Source of the DNA: DASQVO01 sp035640715
Lineage (GTDB): Bacteria > Actinomycetota > Actinomycetes > Streptosporangiales > Streptosporangiaceae
DNA: 13,724 nucleotides
NCBI GenBank assembly: GCA_035640715.1
Contig: DASQVO010000340.1
Location: forward strand, 1-13,724
Direction: 5' to 3'
Numbering within the stretch: the first letter of the stretch is position 1; each line of letters opens with the position of its first letter. The position numbers were made by a program, and so were the translations under genes. Of the stretch, positions 6,069 to 12,478 are shown piece after piece. The notes under the pieces were generated by a model. The model saw nothing but the letters and a program-made list of their open reading frames with translations, did not search any database and had not been told where the DNA came from.

Positions 6069-7505
6069 ATGCCCGAGTTCGATGTCGTCGTGCTCGGCGG
6101 CGGGACCGCGGGCGTGCACGTTGCCAGCGAGGTCGCCAGGGGAGGCCGGTCAGTTGCGATCGTGGAAGCGGGCCTGGTGGGCGGCGAGTCGCCCTACCTC
6201 GCGTGCCTGCCGTCCAAGTCGCTGCTGCAGGCGGCCGGGCGAGGAGAGGCCTGGGAGCACGCGGTCGCACGCAGAGACGACGTTTCGAGCAACTTTGACG
6301 ACGCGGCCGCAGCCGCGCGTCTGGTCGAGGCCGGCGTAACCCTCATCCGCGGTACCGGCCATATCGCCCGGCCGGGAACGGTCGAGGCGACGTCCTCTGA
6401 CAAGGGCGCCGGGGGTCCCGGCGGGCCTGGCGGGGCCCCTGGCGCCCAGGTGACCTCACTTGACTACGCCGACCTGGTCATCTCGACCGGGAGTGAGCCG
6501 GTCGCACCGCCGATCGAAGGGCTCCCCGACATCCCGACGTGGACCAGTGCCGAGGCACTGAGCTGCCCCGACCTGCCCCGCCGGCTGGTCGTGCTCGGCG
6601 GCGGGTCCGCGGGCTGCGAGCTGGCGCAGATCTACGCCGCGTTCGGCTCGCAGGTCACGCTGGTGGAGGCCGAGAACGTCCTGCTGCCCGGAGAAGCCGC
6701 CTTCACCGGGGAGATTCTCGCCGACGCGCTGCGCCGGACCGGCGCCGAGATACGCCTTGGCTCCGCTGCGGCGAAAGCCGAGCGGACAGACGAGGGGCTC
6801 GCGCTCACGCTAGAGGACGGTACGCGAATCGAGGCGGACCGGGTGCTGCTCGCCACCGGCAGGCGGCCCCGGCTGAGCGGGCTCGGCCTTGACAAGCTCG
6901 GCATCGACCTTAAGCCCGGCATGGCGCTGCCGGTCGATGCGACGTGCTGCGTCGTGGTGGCGCGTACCGGGCAGGCCGCGACTGATGACGCCGCGGCAGG
7001 CGGCGCCGCGGCGGAGGACGCGGCCGGCGGTCTCTGGGCTGCCGGGGACGTGACCGGGCTCGGCACGCACACGCACACGGCGAGCTACCAGGCAAGCATC
7101 GTCGCCGCGAACATCCTCGGCCGCCGGCGGGAAGCCGACTACCGGGCCATCCCGCGCGCCGTATTCACCATGCCGGCCGTGTTCGCCGTGGGCGTCTCAC
7201 CGCAGGGCGCCGCGGAGGCCGGGATCCCCCTCACGACGGCGGGCTTCGACCTGCAGGGCACGGCAAGGGCCGCGGTGGCCGGCGACGATGCCGGGCGCGT
7301 CGAGTTGTACGCTCACGCGGAGTCGGGCCTGCTCATCGGCGCGGCGGCGGTAGGTCCGTACGCGCCGGACTGGATGGGCGAGATAACCCTGGCCATCCGG
7401 GCCGGCGTCCCGCTTGGCGTCCTGACCGACACCGTGCACGCGTTCCCGACCTACGGCGAGGCGCTTGAGCCGGCGCTCAGGGAACTGGCCGGCAAGGTCT
7501 CATGA
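6069..7505 (+). CDS. FAD/NAD(P)-dependent oxidoreductase of the disulfide-reductase fold, one redox Cys replaced by Ser
   Basis: The 478-residue protein has the dihydrolipoamide dehydrogenase/mercuric reductase fold. Seen: N-terminal FAD loop VVLGGGTAG (7-15), NAD(P)-binding GGGSAGCELAQ (177-187), second FAD motif LWAAGDVTG (322-330), and a C-terminal dimerisation domain ending HAFPTYGEALEP, with His457 and Glu464 in the places of the catalytic His-Glu pair. The redox motif, normally GGxCxxxxCxPSK, reads GGESPYLACLPSK: the first cysteine is Ser41 and only Cys46 remains. A normal disulfide/dithiol cycle is therefore not possible, and the enzyme may act as a diaphorase, quinone reductase or single-Cys reductase. 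A Gly/Pro-rich insertion (about 112-127) and an Ala/Gly/Asp insertion (about 300-320) look like surface loops. SD GGAAGGTGA lies before the ATG. The substrate is unknown. Confidence 0.9.
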   Translation: MPEFDVVVLGGGTAGVHVASEVARGGRSVAIVEAGLVGGESPYLACLPSKSLLQAAGRGEAWEHAVARRDDVSSNFDDAAAAARLVEAGVTLIRGTGHIARPGTVEATSSDKGAGGPGGPGGAPGAQVTSLDYADLVISTGSEPVAPPIEGLPDIPTWTSAEALSCPDLPRRLVVLGGGSAGCELAQIYAAFGSQVTLVEAENVLLPGEAAFTGEILADALRRTGAEIRLGSAAAKAERTDEGLALTLEDGTRIEADRVLLATGRRPRLSGLGLDKLGIDLKPGMALPVDATCCVVVARTGQAATDDAAAGGAAAEDAAGGLWAAGDVTGLGTHTHTASYQASIVAANILGRRREADYRAIPRAVFTMPAVFAVGVSPQGAAEAGIPLTTAGFDLQGTARAAVAGDDAGRVELYAHAESGLLIGAAAVGPYAPDWMGEITLAIRAGVPLGVLTDTVHAFPTYGEALEPALRELAGKVS

Positions 7506-7571
7506 CACACTGGCCAGGCTGGCCGCGCCGTCGGCTGGCCACGGCAGCAAGCAGATCGAGGAGTGCCGCGA

Positions 7572-7751
7572 TTGAGCGACATGGACATAGAAAAGCCCCC
7601 GGACGACGCCTTCGAGCAGGAGCGCGACGTGTTCGAGACCGATGAGGAAGAGCCCCTGCCGCGGCGCCCGGAATTGCCGTTTGACGCCAACGAAGCCGAC
7701 GCGGCAGAGCAGGACCGCGAGGTCGAGACCGACGACGACGACTACCGGTGA
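7572..7751 (+). CDS. Small, highly acidic protein of unknown function
   Basis: Fifty-nine residues from a TTG at 7572, which is preceded by GAGGAG with 8 nt spacing. A GTG at 7563 overlaps that SD and the ATG at 7581 is too far from it. Twenty-five of 59 residues are Asp or Glu and the protein ends in DDDDYR. There is no membrane helix and no recognisable domain; it is probably disordered. It follows the flavoprotein by 66 bp on the same strand and may be in its transcript. Its codon pattern is biased like a gene, but no homology is claimed. Confidence 0.6.
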   Translation: MSDMDIEKPPDDAFEQERDVFETDEEEPLPRRPELPFDANEADAAEQDREVETDDDDYR

Positions 7752-7806
7752 GCCGTCGCCTGCCACTTCTGCGGGGCGCGAGACCGCCCGGCGCGCGGCC
7801 GCAAAA

Positions 7807-7835
7807 CTGACTCATGCGCTGCGTAGTCGTACTAT
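7807..7835 (+). promoter_or_regulatory. Promoter of the TetR-family gene
   Basis: -35 CTGACT (7807-7812) and -10 TACTAT (7830-7835) are separated by 17 bp, placing the transcription start near 7842, about 45 nt before the GTG start. Both boxes are 4/6 to consensus, which is good for a housekeeping-type actinobacterial promoter. Confidence 0.55.
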
Positions 7836-7845
7836 GGCCGCAAGC

Positions 7846-7864
7846 GCGGCGGAGACTCCGCCGC
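7846..7864. promoter_or_regulatory. 19-bp perfect palindrome, probable TetR operator
   Basis: GCGGCGGAGACTCCGCCGC has 9-bp arms around one central base. It begins just after the predicted start of transcription and ends 22 bp before the TetR start codon, where a self-repressing TetR protein would bind. Its centre GGAGACTC recurs at 7877-7884 and there includes the ribosome-binding site. Confidence 0.6.
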
Positions 7865-7886
7865 TCGCCGCACCCCGGAGACTCTG

Positions 7887-8507
7887 GTGACCGCTACTCC
7901 CGACATACGGCCGCGTGGCGCGCGGCTGCCACGGAAGGCCCGCCGCCGCCAACTGCTCGGGGCGGCTCAGGAGGTTTTCGTCTCCCAGGGATACCACGCC
8001 GCCGCGATGGACGAGATCGCGGAGCGGGCCGGCATCAGCAAGCCGGTGCTCTACCAGCATTTCCCGAGCAAGCTTGAGCTGTACCTCGCCCTGCTCGACG
8101 AGAGCGTGGACGCGCTCATTGAGACGGTGCGCGGCGCGCTGAGCTCCACGAACGACAACAAGCAGCGGGTGGCCGCCACCTTCGGCGCGTACTTCGATTT
8201 CGTCGCTGGGCCGGGCGAAGCCTACCGGCTCGTCTTCGAGTCGGACCTGAGCAACGAGCCCGCCGTGCGGGCCCGGCTCGACCGGGCAATGCAGCAATGC
8301 GCGGAGATGATCAGCCAGGTCATCAAGGCGGACACCAGTATCCCGGATGACGCGGCGCACCTGCTCAGCGTGGGCCTCGTGGGCACGGCGCAGGTCAGCG
8401 CGCGGTACTGGCTGAGCACCGACCGCCGCATCCCGCAGGACGCCGCCGAGCAGCTCATGGCCCGGCTCGCGTGGCGCGGGATCAGCGGCTGGCCGCTCAG
8501 CAGCTGA
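7887..8507 (+). CDS. TetR-family transcriptional regulator
   Basis: A DNA-binding repressor of 206 residues, the usual size for TetR. The N-terminal helix-turn-helix domain covers about 17-63: RRRQLLGAAQEVFVSQGYHAAAMDEIAERAGISKPVLYQHFPSKLELY is collinear with the family, with the recognition helix in GISKPVLYQHF. Residues 64-206 form the all-helical ligand-binding and dimer domain (for example GEAYRLVFESDLSNEPAV). The GTG start follows GGAG with 7 nt spacing. A TetR gene next to a DUF3107 gene is the arrangement I recall for Rv3208/Rv3208A in mycobacteria. A promoter and a palindrome overlapping its start region suggest autorepression. The ligand and other targets are unknown. The short sequence of lysine/arginine residues before the first helix is typical. 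Confidence 0.95.
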   Translation: MTATPDIRPRGARLPRKARRRQLLGAAQEVFVSQGYHAAAMDEIAERAGISKPVLYQHFPSKLELYLALLDESVDALIETVRGALSSTNDNKQRVAATFGAYFDFVAGPGEAYRLVFESDLSNEPAVRARLDRAMQQCAEMISQVIKADTSIPDDAAHLLSVGLVGTAQVSARYWLSTDRRIPQDAAEQLMARLAWRGISGWPLSS

Positions 8508-8671
8508 TCGCCGACTAGTCCCGGCCACGGGGGGAAGAACCGTAGCCGGCAGCGTCATCGCGACGGGCCACAGCAAGCGGCGAAGTTCCGTGATTGTCCG
8601 CCGGAAGCATGCGAGGATGCGTGTGAGAGACAGCGGGAGACGCTACGGCTGGCCCGCTGGGAAGGAGTGCG
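8508..8671 (+). other. Spacer between the TetR and DUF3107 genes
   Basis: 164 bp without an ORF. TTGTCC at 8595-8600 could serve as a -35, but no good -10 lies 16-18 bp downstream, so no promoter is called. No copy of the 7846-7864 palindrome is present. The DUF3107 SD (GGAAGGAG) lies at the right end. Confidence 0.35.
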
Positions 8672-8896
8672 GTGGAAGTCAGGATCGGGGTCCAGTCCGC
8701 TCCACGCGAGCTAACCGTGGAGACCACCACCCCGGCTGAGCAGGTCGAGCGTGATCTATCGGACGCCCTCGCCAGCGGCGGCCTCTTCACGCTGGCCGTG
8801 GAGAAGGGCGGGAAGGTGCTTGTCCCAGCGGACAAGATCGCTTATCTGGAGTTCATCGGCGGGGAGGGCCGCCCCATCGGCTTTGGGAACATCTGA
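8672..8896 (+). CDS. DUF3107 family small protein
   Basis: Seventy-four residues from a GTG with the SD GGAAGGAG just upstream. The start MEVRIGVQSAPRELTVET, the middle GGLFTLAVEKGGKVLVPADKIAYLEF and the Gly-ended tail RPIGFGNI are the pattern I know for DUF3107 (mycobacterial TB9.4/Rv3208A). The predicted form is a compact beta-rich cytoplasmic protein; its biochemical role is not established. It sits downstream of TetR in the same direction, as in other actinomycetes. The last 19 bp of the gene, including the stop codon, are duplicated immediately after it. Confidence 0.92.
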   Translation: MEVRIGVQSAPRELTVETTTPAEQVERDLSDALASGGLFTLAVEKGGKVLVPADKIAYLEFIGGEGRPIGFGNI

Positions 8897-8915
8897 CGGC
8901 TTCGGGAACATCTGA
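8878..8915. repeat. 19-bp tandem duplication spanning the DUF3107 stop codon
   Basis: 8878-8896 and 8897-8915 are adjacent copies with 18 of 19 bases identical (T8884/C8903). The first copy encodes the last residues and the TGA of the DUF3107 gene; the second is non-coding. Confidence 0.9.
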
Positions 8916-8951
8916 GCCCATAACAGCCCCGGAGCTGGACGGAAAGCCTGC

Positions 8952-8960
8952 TGCTATAAT
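8952..8960 (+). promoter_or_regulatory. Extended -10 promoter for the DEAD-box helicase leader
   Basis: TGCTATAAT contains a perfect TATAAT (8955-8960) with the TGn extension. No good -35 lies 16-18 bp upstream, which extended -10 promoters tolerate. The start of transcription is expected near 8967, more than 230 nt before any well-supported coding start. Confidence 0.6.
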
Positions 8961-8966
8961 GAGCGC

Positions 8967-9205
8967 GATCCGTGGTTCGGATGCGGCGGCCGTGCGCCAA
9001 TCGTGGCGCATGTTCTTGATGCCGGCATCGGCGGGCGTCCCGGTTGTCACCGCACCGCGCCGTGCGCTGAAGCGCGGCCGTAGCGGCACCGGATGGTGCG
9101 CCCCCCAAACGCACGGAGCCCGCACCGCGTGCAGGCAATGCCGCGCGGTGACAACACGACGACTCTTGCCCGGAGCGCGGAAGGCGGCTGGCCGGGAGGG
9201 TATCG
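8967..9205 (+). ncRNA. Structured 5' leader of the DEAD-box helicase mRNA (candidate cis-regulatory RNA)
   Basis: Successive self-complementary elements are visible. ATCCG/CGGAT (8968-8982) lies at the predicted 5' end. TGCGCCA/TGGCGCA closes a 4-nt loop (8993-9010). GATGCCGGCATC (9018-9029) is a perfect palindrome. CGGG/CCCG spans 9032-9042. An 11-bp exact helix GTTGTCACCGC (9043-9053) with GCGGTGACAAC (9145-9155) encloses hairpins at 9064-9075 (GCGC-UGAA-GCGC), 9086-9099 (GCACC-GGAU-GGUGC), 9111-9132 (GCACG/CGTGC) and 9134-9142. CCCGG (9169-9173) can pair with CCGGG (9192-9196) next to the SD at 9194-9200. I do not recognise it as a known RNA family. Folding was done by eye. Confidence 0.5.
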
Positions 9206-9280
9206 ATGGAGGCTGGAACCCCTGATAAGCGAAACATTGACCGGGCAGAGCGCGCCAGAGGAGCCGCGCGCCACCGGTAA
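9206..9280 (+). CDS. Upstream ORF of 24 codons ahead of/overlapping the helicase start
   Basis: An ATG at 9206 follows GGGAGGG with 5 nt spacing, the best ribosome-binding site in this stretch. It opens a 24-residue frame (begins MEAGTPDKRN, rich in Arg/Ala at the end) stopping with TAA at 9278-9280. It is in a different frame from the helicase. It may be a regulatory leader peptide, or mark a frameshift relative to an ancestral helicase start. No homology is claimed. Confidence 0.4.
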   Translation: MEAGTPDKRNIDRAERARGAARHR

Positions 9281-11024
9281 CGCTCCCGGCGACCGTAGCG
9301 GGCTTGACGGCCCGGCCCCGGAGCCATCGCCTGAAGGCCCGGCGCGCACGGACTCAGCGCACGCAGTGCCATTCCGCGAGCTGGGCGTCTCGGACAAGAT
9401 CTGCGCGGCCCTTGCGACCGCGGGCATTCACACCACTTTCCCCATCCAGGCGCTCACGCTGCCGATAGCGCTGGGCGGCCACGACATCATCGGCCAGGCA
9501 CGGACGGGTACCGGCAAGACCCTCGGCTTCGGCATCCCCCTGCTGCAGCGGCTGGAGGCCGGGCCGCCGGCCACGCCAGGAGCGCCACGCGCCCTCGTGG
9601 TCGTACCGACGAGGGAACTGGCCATCCAGGTTGCCGACGACCTCCGCATGGCAGGCTCCGGCATCGGCGCCCGTGTGCTGACCCTCTACGGCGGCCGCGC
9701 CTACGAGCCACAGATCGAAGCCCTGCGCGCAGGCGTCGACGTCGTGGTCAGCACACCCGGGCGGCTGCTTGATCTTGCGGGGCAGCGTCACCTTGATCTC
9801 GGCCATGTGGGCACCCTCGTCCTCGACGAGGCGGACAAGATGCTCGACCTCGGCTTCCTGCCGGACGTCGAGCGCATCCTCCAGCTCACACCCAGCGACC
9901 GGCAGACCATGCTGTTCTCGGCGACCATGCCCGGCGAGGTCGTCACGCTCGCGCGCAGGCACCTGCGGCGGCCGACTCACGTTCGTGCCGAGACGATCGA
10001 CGCGCCCGCCCCGGTCCCGACCACACGGCAGCACGTCTTCCGCTCCCATCACCTTGACAAAATCGAGGTCCTCGCGCGCGTGCTGCAGGCCGAAGGCCGG
10101 GGCCTGACGATGGTGTTCTGCCAGACCAAGCGGGTGGCCGACCAGGTCGCCGGCGCGCTCGCCACGCGGGGATTCGCGGTCGCGACCGTGCACGGCGATC
10201 TCGGCCAGGGCCAGCGGGAACGTGCACTGCGCGCGTTCCGCAGCGGCAAGGTCGACGTGCTCGTGGCCACCGACGTGGCGGCCCGCGGGCTCGACGTCGA
10301 GGACGTCACCCACGTGGTCAACTATGAATGCCCCGACGATGAGAAGGCCTACCTGCACCGCATCGGGCGCACCGGCCGGGCCGGGCGGGACGGCGTCGCG
10401 GTGACCTTCGTCGACTGGCACGATATGCACCGCTGGAAGCTCATCAACGAGGCGCTCAGCCTTGGCCAGCCCGAGCCCGCCGAGACGTACTCCACATCGG
10501 AGCACCTCTTCAGCGAGCTAGGTATCCCGCTGGACGCCAAGGGCACGCTGCCGCACGCCATGCGTGGCCGGGCCGGCCTCGAAGCCGAGGACATCGAGGA
10601 CATCGGGGAGACGGGGCAGCATCGCCTGCAGCGCCCGCGTGACCGGGCACGGGACAAGCGGCGACACGCGCACGGCACGGCACGGCACGAGCGCGCAACC
10701 GACGGGAACGACGGTCCCGAGAACGCGAGGCCCCGGGAACGCACCCGGATACGCCGGCGGACCCGCGGCGGACGCGAGACCGCGCGGCTGCAGGGCACAT
10801 CCCCGGCGGACAGGACCACCCCGGCGAATGAGATCATCCCGGCGAACGGAACCACCCCGGCAGACGCGGGCACGGCCGAGGCCCGGCGGGATCCGCGCGG
10901 GGACGCGGCCGCGCCGGCCACCCATGGCGGGCCGGGCAGCCCCGAGAGCAACGGCCAGGTGGCAACTGAACGCAGCACCCGGGTGCGGCGGCGGACCCGC
11001 GGCGGCGGCCAGCAGGCCTCCTGA
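9237..11024 (+). CDS. rhlE: DEAD-box ATP-dependent RNA helicase (RhlE/CsdA type)
   Basis: The enzyme unwinds RNA duplexes using ATP and acts in ribosome assembly, RNA turnover or cold adaptation. All core motifs are present (numbering from TTG 9237, 595 residues): Q motif FPIQ (68-71), I ARTGTGKT (88-95), Ia VPTRELAIQ, Ib TPGR, II DEAD (197-200), III SAT (228-230), IV MVFCQT, V ATDVAARGLD and VI HRIGRTGRAG (374-383). A basic, disordered tail from about 450 carries RIRRRTRGG and RVRRRTRGG plus four hexapeptide repeats, likely for RNA binding. The start is uncertain. The frame is open from ATG 9093, which lies inside a leader hairpin; ATG 9138, TTG 9237 and GTG 9366 are alternatives, and none has a convincing SD. 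The conserved fold begins at about 9372 (FRELGV). Confidence 0.95.
   Translation: MTGQSAPEEPRATGNAPGDRSGLDGPAPEPSPEGPARTDSAHAVPFRELGVSDKICAALATAGIHTTFPIQALTLPIALGGHDIIGQARTGTGKTLGFGIPLLQRLEAGPPATPGAPRALVVVPTRELAIQVADDLRMAGSGIGARVLTLYGGRAYEPQIEALRAGVDVVVSTPGRLLDLAGQRHLDLGHVGTLVLDEADKMLDLGFLPDVERILQLTPSDRQTMLFSATMPGEVVTLARRHLRRPTHVRAETIDAPAPVPTTRQHVFRSHHLDKIEVLARVLQAEGRGLTMVFCQTKRVADQVAGALATRGFAVATVHGDLGQGQRERALRAFRSGKVDVLVATDVAARGLDVEDVTHVVNYECPDDEKAYLHRIGRTGRAGRDGVAVTFVDWHDMHRWKLINEALSLGQPEPAETYSTSEHLFSELGIPLDAKGTLPHAMRGRAGLEAEDIEDIGETGQHRLQRPRDRARDKRRHAHGTARHERATDGNDGPENARPRERTRIRRRTRGGRETARLQGTSPADRTTPANEIIPANGTTPADAGTAEARRDPRGDAAAPATHGGPGSPESNGQVATERSTRVRRRTRGGGQQAS
10797..10868 (+). repeat. 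Four 18-bp in-frame repeats in the helicase tail
   Basis: Four consecutive units encode TSPADR, TTPANE, IIPANG and TTPADA (consensus xxPAxx, nucleotide core CCCCGGCG). They lie between the two Arg-rich RRRTRGG elements and would act as a flexible spacer. Confidence 0.8.
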
Positions 11025-11181
11025 GCTGGCCCCATCGCACCGCCCACGGGCACGGGCCGGCCGGCGGTAATCGCATGAGAGGGGCAGGTGACGGCTCCAG
11101 CACGTGATTGAATGGCACCAGCGACGTTCCCCCCTACGTCTATTCAGCATGGGCATTCAGCAGTGCTCGGAAGGTTCCCAC
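11025..11181 (+). other. Spacer between the helicase and hydrolase genes
   Basis: 157 bp. GGCCGGCC-rich but without a clean terminator stem. TTGAAT at 11108-11113 is -35-like, yet nothing resembling a -10 sits 16-18 bp downstream. The SD GGAAGG for the next gene is at the right end. Confidence 0.35.
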
Positions 11182-12240
11182 GTGAGCACACCCACGTCCC
11201 TCCGCCTGCCTGACGGTGTCCGGCGGACCGTCATCGAGACCAGCCGCGGGGCTTTCACGGTCCTTGAGGCAATGCCGGGCACAGGAGTATGCGAACGGCA
11301 GCCTGCCGTCCTCGTTCCCGGCTACACCGGGAGCAAGGAAGACTTCCTGGCCATCCTGCACCAGCTGGCCGCGGCCGGGCGCCGGGTAATCGCGATTGAC
11401 CTGCGCGGGCAGTACGAGACCCCCGGCCCTGACGACTGGGGTTCCTACGCGATCGCCGAGCTGGGTGCCGACGTCGCCGCGATCATCGACGCGGTGGCCG
11501 CCCGCGTGGCAGGCACCACGCCGCCGGGCGCTGACGGCGCCGGCCCCGGCAGCGCCGGCTGGGCCGCCGTTGCCCGCGGGGCCGCCAGCAACGGAAACCG
11601 CAGCCCCGTGCACGTGCTCGGCCACTCATTCGGCGGCCTCGTCGTCCGGGAGACCGTGCTCGCGGGCGCCTCCGGCATCGGATCACTCACCCTCATGAGC
11701 TCGGGACCAGCGCGCCTGACCGGCCGGGCCGCCGCCGAGCTGGCCGGCCTGCTCGCCCCCCTTGACGGCAGCGGCCCGGACACGCTGCGGCGCACGATAG
11801 AGCGCGTCTGGGACACGCAAATGGGATCGCAGGCCGTCGCGGCGGGCGTGGATCACCAGATCGTCAGCTTCCTGCGCGAGCGCATGCTGCGCAACTCTCC
11901 CATCGGCGTGCGGGCCATGGGCCACTACCTGCTCAACGCGCCCGACCGCACCGCCGAGCTGGCGCGCCATGTTCAGGCGCCCGTCCTCGTGCTCTACGGC
12001 GAGTACGACTACCGGTGGGAGCCCGCAGCCCAGGAAGAGATGGCTGTGCAGCTGTCCGCCGAGCGGGTGTGCATTCCGGGCGCGGCCCACTCCCCCGCTG
12101 TCGAGGCACCGGAAACAACCGCCAGCGCGCTCAACGCCTTCTGGCACGCGGCCGAGGCTGCGGCCGACGGGCGCGGCCGCGCCGCCGTCCGTGAGGCGCG
12201 GGCCCGGCAGCGCGTAACGCAGGACATCGGCCAGCCATGA
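11182..12240 (+). CDS. Alpha/beta hydrolase (second in window)
   Basis: A 352-residue alpha/beta-hydrolase-fold protein without a signal peptide. Seen: oxyanion loop VPGYTGSKEDF (45-55) instead of the common HG start, strand DLRGQYET (73-80), nucleophile elbow GHSFGG with Ser149, acid Asp276 in YGEYDYRW, and His303 in PGAAHSPAVEAPE. A Gly/Ala/Pro-rich insertion at about 111-141 separates the core strand from the nucleophile. A charged C-terminal tail follows after about residue 325. The GTG at 11182 has GGAAGG with 7 nt spacing; the frame also holds GTG 11104 and ATG 11149, which lack such a site. It shares only the fold with the minus-strand hydrolase at 3655-4698. It follows the helicase on the same strand and may be co-transcribed. 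The substrate cannot be told. Confidence 0.9.
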   Translation: MSTPTSLRLPDGVRRTVIETSRGAFTVLEAMPGTGVCERQPAVLVPGYTGSKEDFLAILHQLAAAGRRVIAIDLRGQYETPGPDDWGSYAIAELGADVAAIIDAVAARVAGTTPPGADGAGPGSAGWAAVARGAASNGNRSPVHVLGHSFGGLVVRETVLAGASGIGSLTLMSSGPARLTGRAAAELAGLLAPLDGSGPDTLRRTIERVWDTQMGSQAVAAGVDHQIVSFLRERMLRNSPIGVRAMGHYLLNAPDRTAELARHVQAPVLVLYGEYDYRWEPAAQEEMAVQLSAERVCIPGAAHSPAVEAPETTASALNAFWHAAEAAADGRGRAAVREARARQRVTQDIGQP

Positions 12241-12245
12241 CCCGC

Positions 12246-12270
12246 CGCGCCTCGCCGGCCTGACGGCGCG
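12246..12270 (+). terminator. Weak hairpin just after the hydrolase stop
   Basis: CGCGCC (12246-12251) and GGCGCG (12265-12270) can pair around a 13-nt loop, beginning 6 nt after the stop. A 6-bp stem without a T-run is weak evidence. Confidence 0.25.
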
Positions 12271-12281
12271 CAAGGCATCGC

Positions 12282-12324
12282 GGCCGGTTTGAGGCATGAG
12301 TATGCGTAGTGGCCGGTTTGAGGC
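12282..12324. repeat. 14-bp direct repeat (GGCCGGTTTGAGGC), 29-bp period
   Basis: Exact copies at 12282-12295 and 12311-12324. The second copy forms nearly the whole loop of the hairpin at 12300-12334. Upstream of the 32-codon membrane ORF. Confidence 0.85.
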
Positions 12325-12334
12325 CTACGCATGC
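12300..12334 (+). promoter_or_regulatory. Hairpin upstream of the small membrane ORF
   Basis: ATGCGTAG (12302-12309) and CTACGCAT (12325-12332) are exact inverted copies, extendable by a T-G wobble and a G-C pair to 10 bp, with a 15-nt loop that contains the repeated GGCCGGTTTGAGGC. It lies 45 nt before a strong SD. It could be an operator or an mRNA leader element. Confidence 0.4.
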
Positions 12335-12379
12335 AGGGAAGGGCGTTCCCCCGTCATACCTAACTTCGGAAGGAGCGAC

Positions 12380-12478
12380 ATGGGACGACACGCACGCGTA
12401 GCGCTACTACTCGCCGCGACCAGCTGTCTCCTGGCTGTCATGGTCGACTGGGTCATTGAGGATCTGAATCGTCGTTGA
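12380..12478 (+). CDS. Small single-helix membrane protein, 32 residues
   Basis: The ATG at 12380 follows GGAAGGAG with 4 nt spacing, one of the strongest SD sequences here. The product is a basic start (MGRHAR), one hydrophobic helix (VALLLAATSCLLAVMVDWVI) and a charged end (EDLNRR), typical of a small inner-membrane peptide with the C-terminus outside or a single-span toxin-like peptide. The frame extends upstream to an ATG at 12296, but the SD supports the short form. The stop codon lies in the second unit of a degenerate 19-bp tandem repeat. No family is recognised. Translation is plausible but unproven. Confidence 0.45.
   Translation: MGRHARVALLLAATSCLLAVMVDWVIEDLNRR

Noticed and set aside
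8967..9155. tRNA or known riboswitch in the helicase leader
   Set aside because: No cloverleaf with a T-loop consensus, and no riboswitch core that I can recognise; the structure is kept as an unclassified leader.
9354..10505. 383-codon open frame on the minus strand opposite the helicase
   Set aside because: It is the antisense shadow of the DEAD-box motifs, with no domain of its own.
11104..11181. N-terminal extension of the second hydrolase to GTG 11104
   Set aside because: The GTG at 11182 has a correctly spaced GGAAGG; the added 26 residues look non-coding.
12296..12379. 60-codon version of the small membrane ORF
   Set aside because: The strong SD at 12368-12375 points to ATG 12380; the upstream part lies over the hairpin and repeats.
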